The notes under the pieces are model-generated. The model worked only from the letters and a program-made list of their open reading frames with translations. It made no database searches and had not been told where the DNA came from. Below, piece after piece: positions 4,083 to 6,107 of a stretch of DNA of 6,107 nucleotides. This stretch comes from Bacteroidales bacterium 45-6 (GTDB lineage: Bacteria > Bacteroidota > Bacteroidia > Bacteroidales > Dysgonomonadaceae), in contig MKRS01000620.1 in NCBI GenBank assembly GCA_001897035.1, positions 1-6,107 on the forward strand, read 5' to 3'. Position numbers and translations under genes: made by a program. Position 1 is the first letter of the stretch. Each line of letters starts with the position of its first letter.

Positions 4083-6107
4083 GTGAAAAGATTAGGTTAT
4101 GTAAAAAAAGCATGCTTGCTGCTCATTTTTTTGCAAGTTATTCTCTCTCCTATCCTTGCGGACGGCAACACAGGAAGCAACAAGGTTATCAGTTTAAATT
4201 TCAAGGCCGAAAGCCTGTCAGACGCTTTCAAGAAGATCGAAAAAGCGAGTGGATTCAGGTTTATCTTCAACTACGAAGACATGGCAGGCTACAAAGCCAA
4301 CGGCAACTTCGCGAAGAAGAACGTGCAGGAAATATTGAACGTCCTGCTGCAGGGAAAACCCATCCGGTATGAGATAAATACCAACGGCATAGTAGTGATA
4401 ACCGCCATCAGGTCAACCAAGGGCAAAATGCGCATGGTGACGGGGCGAGTGACGGACATTGACCGGATTCCCGTCGCCGGAGTCAATGTCCAGTTGGCCG
4501 GCGAACCGGTTCGTTCCATCACCGACGAAGACGGCAACTATTCCATACAAATTCCTGAAAATTCGGCTTTTACGCTGCTCTACTCTTTTATGGGGATGAA
4601 AGGGAAGGAGCAATATTACAATTCATCCTTTAGCGGCTTGTTCCTCAACCCTGTCGTGTTGTCGGAGGATTCCAGAACCCTGAACGAAGTGGTTGTCACC
4701 GGATACCAGACCATAGATAAGACCCGGATAGCAGGTGCTGTAAGTTCCGTCAGCGGCAAAGACTTATACATCAACGGGGTAAACACCATAGAGCAGTCCT
4801 TGCAAGGTTTGCTTCCCGGTGTAGTAATCACGAATACTTCGGGGCTAACCGGAGTTCGCCAAGAGACAAGAGTCCGGGGAACCTCCTCCCTGATGGGAAG
4901 CAAGGAACCGATCTGGGTGGTGGACGATGTGATACAGGAAGACCCTCTTCCATTCAACAGCCAGACATTCAACAGCATCGGGGAGATAAACAACGACAAC
5001 TTCGACTTCATCCGCAATTACGTGGGCAATTCCATTTCGTGGCTCAACCCCAACAACATTGAAAGCATAACAGTCCTCAAGGACGCATCCGCCACGGCCA
5101 TCTACGGAGTCAGGGCGGCGAACGGCGTCATCGTCATCAAGACCAAAAGGCCAAAGGAAGGCACTCCGTCGGTGTCGTATTCCACCTCCTTCAGCGTGGG
5201 CGAACGCGTCACCTCCGACCGCTTAAACATGATGAACTCGAAGGATCGGATTGACGTTTCCCGCGAGATATTCGACCGCGGGCTTGTCGCCAACTGGACC
5301 AACAACACGATCGGTTTTGCAGGCCTGATGACGCAATACCTGAACAAAACCCTCACATACGACGAATTGAATGCGCAAATAGCGAAGCTTGAAACCACCA
5401 ACACCGACTGGTTCAAGATATTGTTCCGGAATCCGGTAAGCCAAAGCCACTCGATAAGCATCGGAGGCGGAAACCAAAGCACCCGTTTCACCGCATCCTT
5501 GGGCTATAATTCGAACCAGGGAACTGCCATCGGCAACAAACTGAGCGGCATATCCGGGCAAATGGGTGTCGATATAGCCATTACTCCTAAATTAAGGGTA
5601 AACCTCAACCTGAGCGGAAACCAGACCATCACTGACGGTTTCTACCAAGTGGATCCGTATTCATACGCATCTAACACCACACGGGCACTTCCCGCATATA
5701 AGGATAACGGCGACCTATATTTTTACTCGAAGCAGTCATACACGTCCAACCTCGACCAATATATCTCCACCGGATACTTGTACAACATTGTCAACGAGCG
5801 AGACCATACAGGCTCGGAGAACAAACTCCTGTCGCTGAAAGGAAGTGTAAACGTCAATTATTCCCTCACCAAGAACATCAGGCTGCAAACTCTTTTCAGC
5901 GGAGGATCGAGCGCCACAACTGGTTACTCCTATGCCACCGAGCAAACGGAGTACATCGCAAAAATCAGGGGATACAACTACGGAGCCTACACTGCTGTGG
6001 AAGATGGCTACAAAAAGTCCACATTGCCAAGGGGAGGGGAATACAATTCGTTGAGCACCACTTCAAGCAACTGGAGCTGGAGAAATACCGTTTCATTCGA
6101 TAAGATC
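4083..6107 (+). CDS. SusC/RagA-family TonB-linked outer membrane receptor with STN domain, 3' end beyond window
   Basis: 675 codons are present without a stop; the family usually has about 1000-1150, so the C-terminal part of the barrel is missing. Numbered from GTG 4083: signal peptide 1-26 (ACLLLIFLQVILSPILA|DG); STN (secretin/TonB N-terminal) domain about 36-107, from VISLNFKAESLSDAFKKI to IVVITA; carboxypeptidase-D-regulatory-like beta-sandwich about 119-195 (GRVTDIDRIPVAGVNVQLAG ... TDEDGNYSI); the LNEVVVTGY segment at 200-208; plug domain to about 355, with TRVRGTSSL, WVVDDVIQ and the signature VLKDASATAIYGVRAANGV (331-349); then the beginning of the TonB-dependent beta-barrel. It imports a ligand, commonly a glycan oligomer, across the outer membrane with TonB energy, and the STN domain signals to FecR. 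The substrate cannot be told. The start is uncertain: GTG 4083 follows AAGGGG closely, and upstream in the same frame there is no ATG before the TGA at 4047. Confidence 0.93.
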   Translation, partial: MKRLGYVKKACLLLIFLQVILSPILADGNTGSNKVISLNFKAESLSDAFKKIEKASGFRFIFNYEDMAGYKANGNFAKKNVQEILNVLLQGKPIRYEINTNGIVVITAIRSTKGKMRMVTGRVTDIDRIPVAGVNVQLAGEPVRSITDEDGNYSIQIPENSAFTLLYSFMGMKGKEQYYNSSFSGLFLNPVVLSEDSRTLNEVVVTGYQTIDKTRIAGAVSSVSGKDLYINGVNTIEQSLQGLLPGVVITNTSGLTGVRQETRVRGTSSLMGSKEPIWVVDDVIQEDPLPFNSQTFNSIGEINNDNFDFIRNYVGNSISWLNPNNIESITVLKDASATAIYGVRAANGVIVIKTKRPKEGTPSVSYSTSFSVGERVTSDRLNMMNSKDRIDVSREIFDRGLVANWTNNTIGFAGLMTQYLNKTLTYDELNAQIAKLETTNTDWFKILFRNPVSQSHSISIGGGNQSTRFTASLGYNSNQGTAIGNKLSGISGQMGVDIAITPKLRVNLNLSGNQTITDGFYQVDPYSYASNTTRALPAYKDNGDLYFYSKQSYTSNLDQYISTGYLYNIVNERDHTGSENKLLSLKGSVNVNYSLTKNIRLQTLFSGGSSATTGYSYATEQTEYIAKIRGYNYGAYTAVEDGYKKSTLPRGGEYNSLSTTSSNWSWRNTVSFDKI

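Noticed and set aside
1..6107. The window begins and ends with GATC, as in a Sau3AI/MboI fragment
   Set aside because: Other GATC sites lie inside the window, so at most this hints at a partial-digest clone; it has no biological meaning.

Overview
The window is Bacteroidota (Bacteroidetes) DNA. It carries a SusC/RagA-type TonB-dependent receptor with an N-terminal STN signalling domain, an ECF sigma factor paired with a FecR-type anti-sigma factor, a type IX secretion (T9SS) C-terminal sorting domain, a promoter matching the Bacteroidetes TTG/TAnnTTTG pattern, and weak or absent Shine-Dalgarno sequences. The T9SS tail argues against Bacteroides itself and for a T9SS-bearing lineage such as Parabacteroides/Dysgonomonas-like Bacteroidales or relatives. 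The genus cannot be fixed from this sequence.

Layout, all genes on the + strand. Positions 1-537 have no convincing gene and act as the leader/promoter region. Positions 538-1965 encode a secreted seven-repeat RCC1-like beta-propeller with a T9SS sorting tail. A strong hairpin terminator (about 2013-2045) follows, and a near-perfect housekeeping-type promoter lies inside it. Positions 2127-2639 encode an ECF sigma factor (GTG start). The fecR-type anti-sigma gene follows (best start about 2719, stop 3931-3933). The 3934-4082 gap holds a second terminator, a 10-bp inverted repeat and a short leader frame. From 4083 to the window edge runs the first 675 codons of a susC-like receptor. Its C-terminal barrel, and the susD that usually follows, lie outside the window.

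Inferred working model, from the known biology of sigma/FecR/SusC systems: the STN domain of the receptor senses ligand occupancy at the outer membrane and contacts the periplasmic part of the FecR protein, whose cytoplasmic N-terminus controls the ECF sigma factor. The sigma factor would then drive the susC locus and possibly other genes.

The most interesting observation is a bipartite 32-bp sequence (29/32 identical) present both upstream of the RCC1 gene (326-357) and between sigma and fecR (2669-2700). Its conserved ends and variable middle look like a -35/-10 pair, so it is a candidate ECF promoter that would place the RCC1 exoprotein in the same regulon. A second notable point is an A10 tract at the start of susC: removing one A would join an ATG in frame to the receptor. 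This suggests slippage, phase variation or a sequence error.
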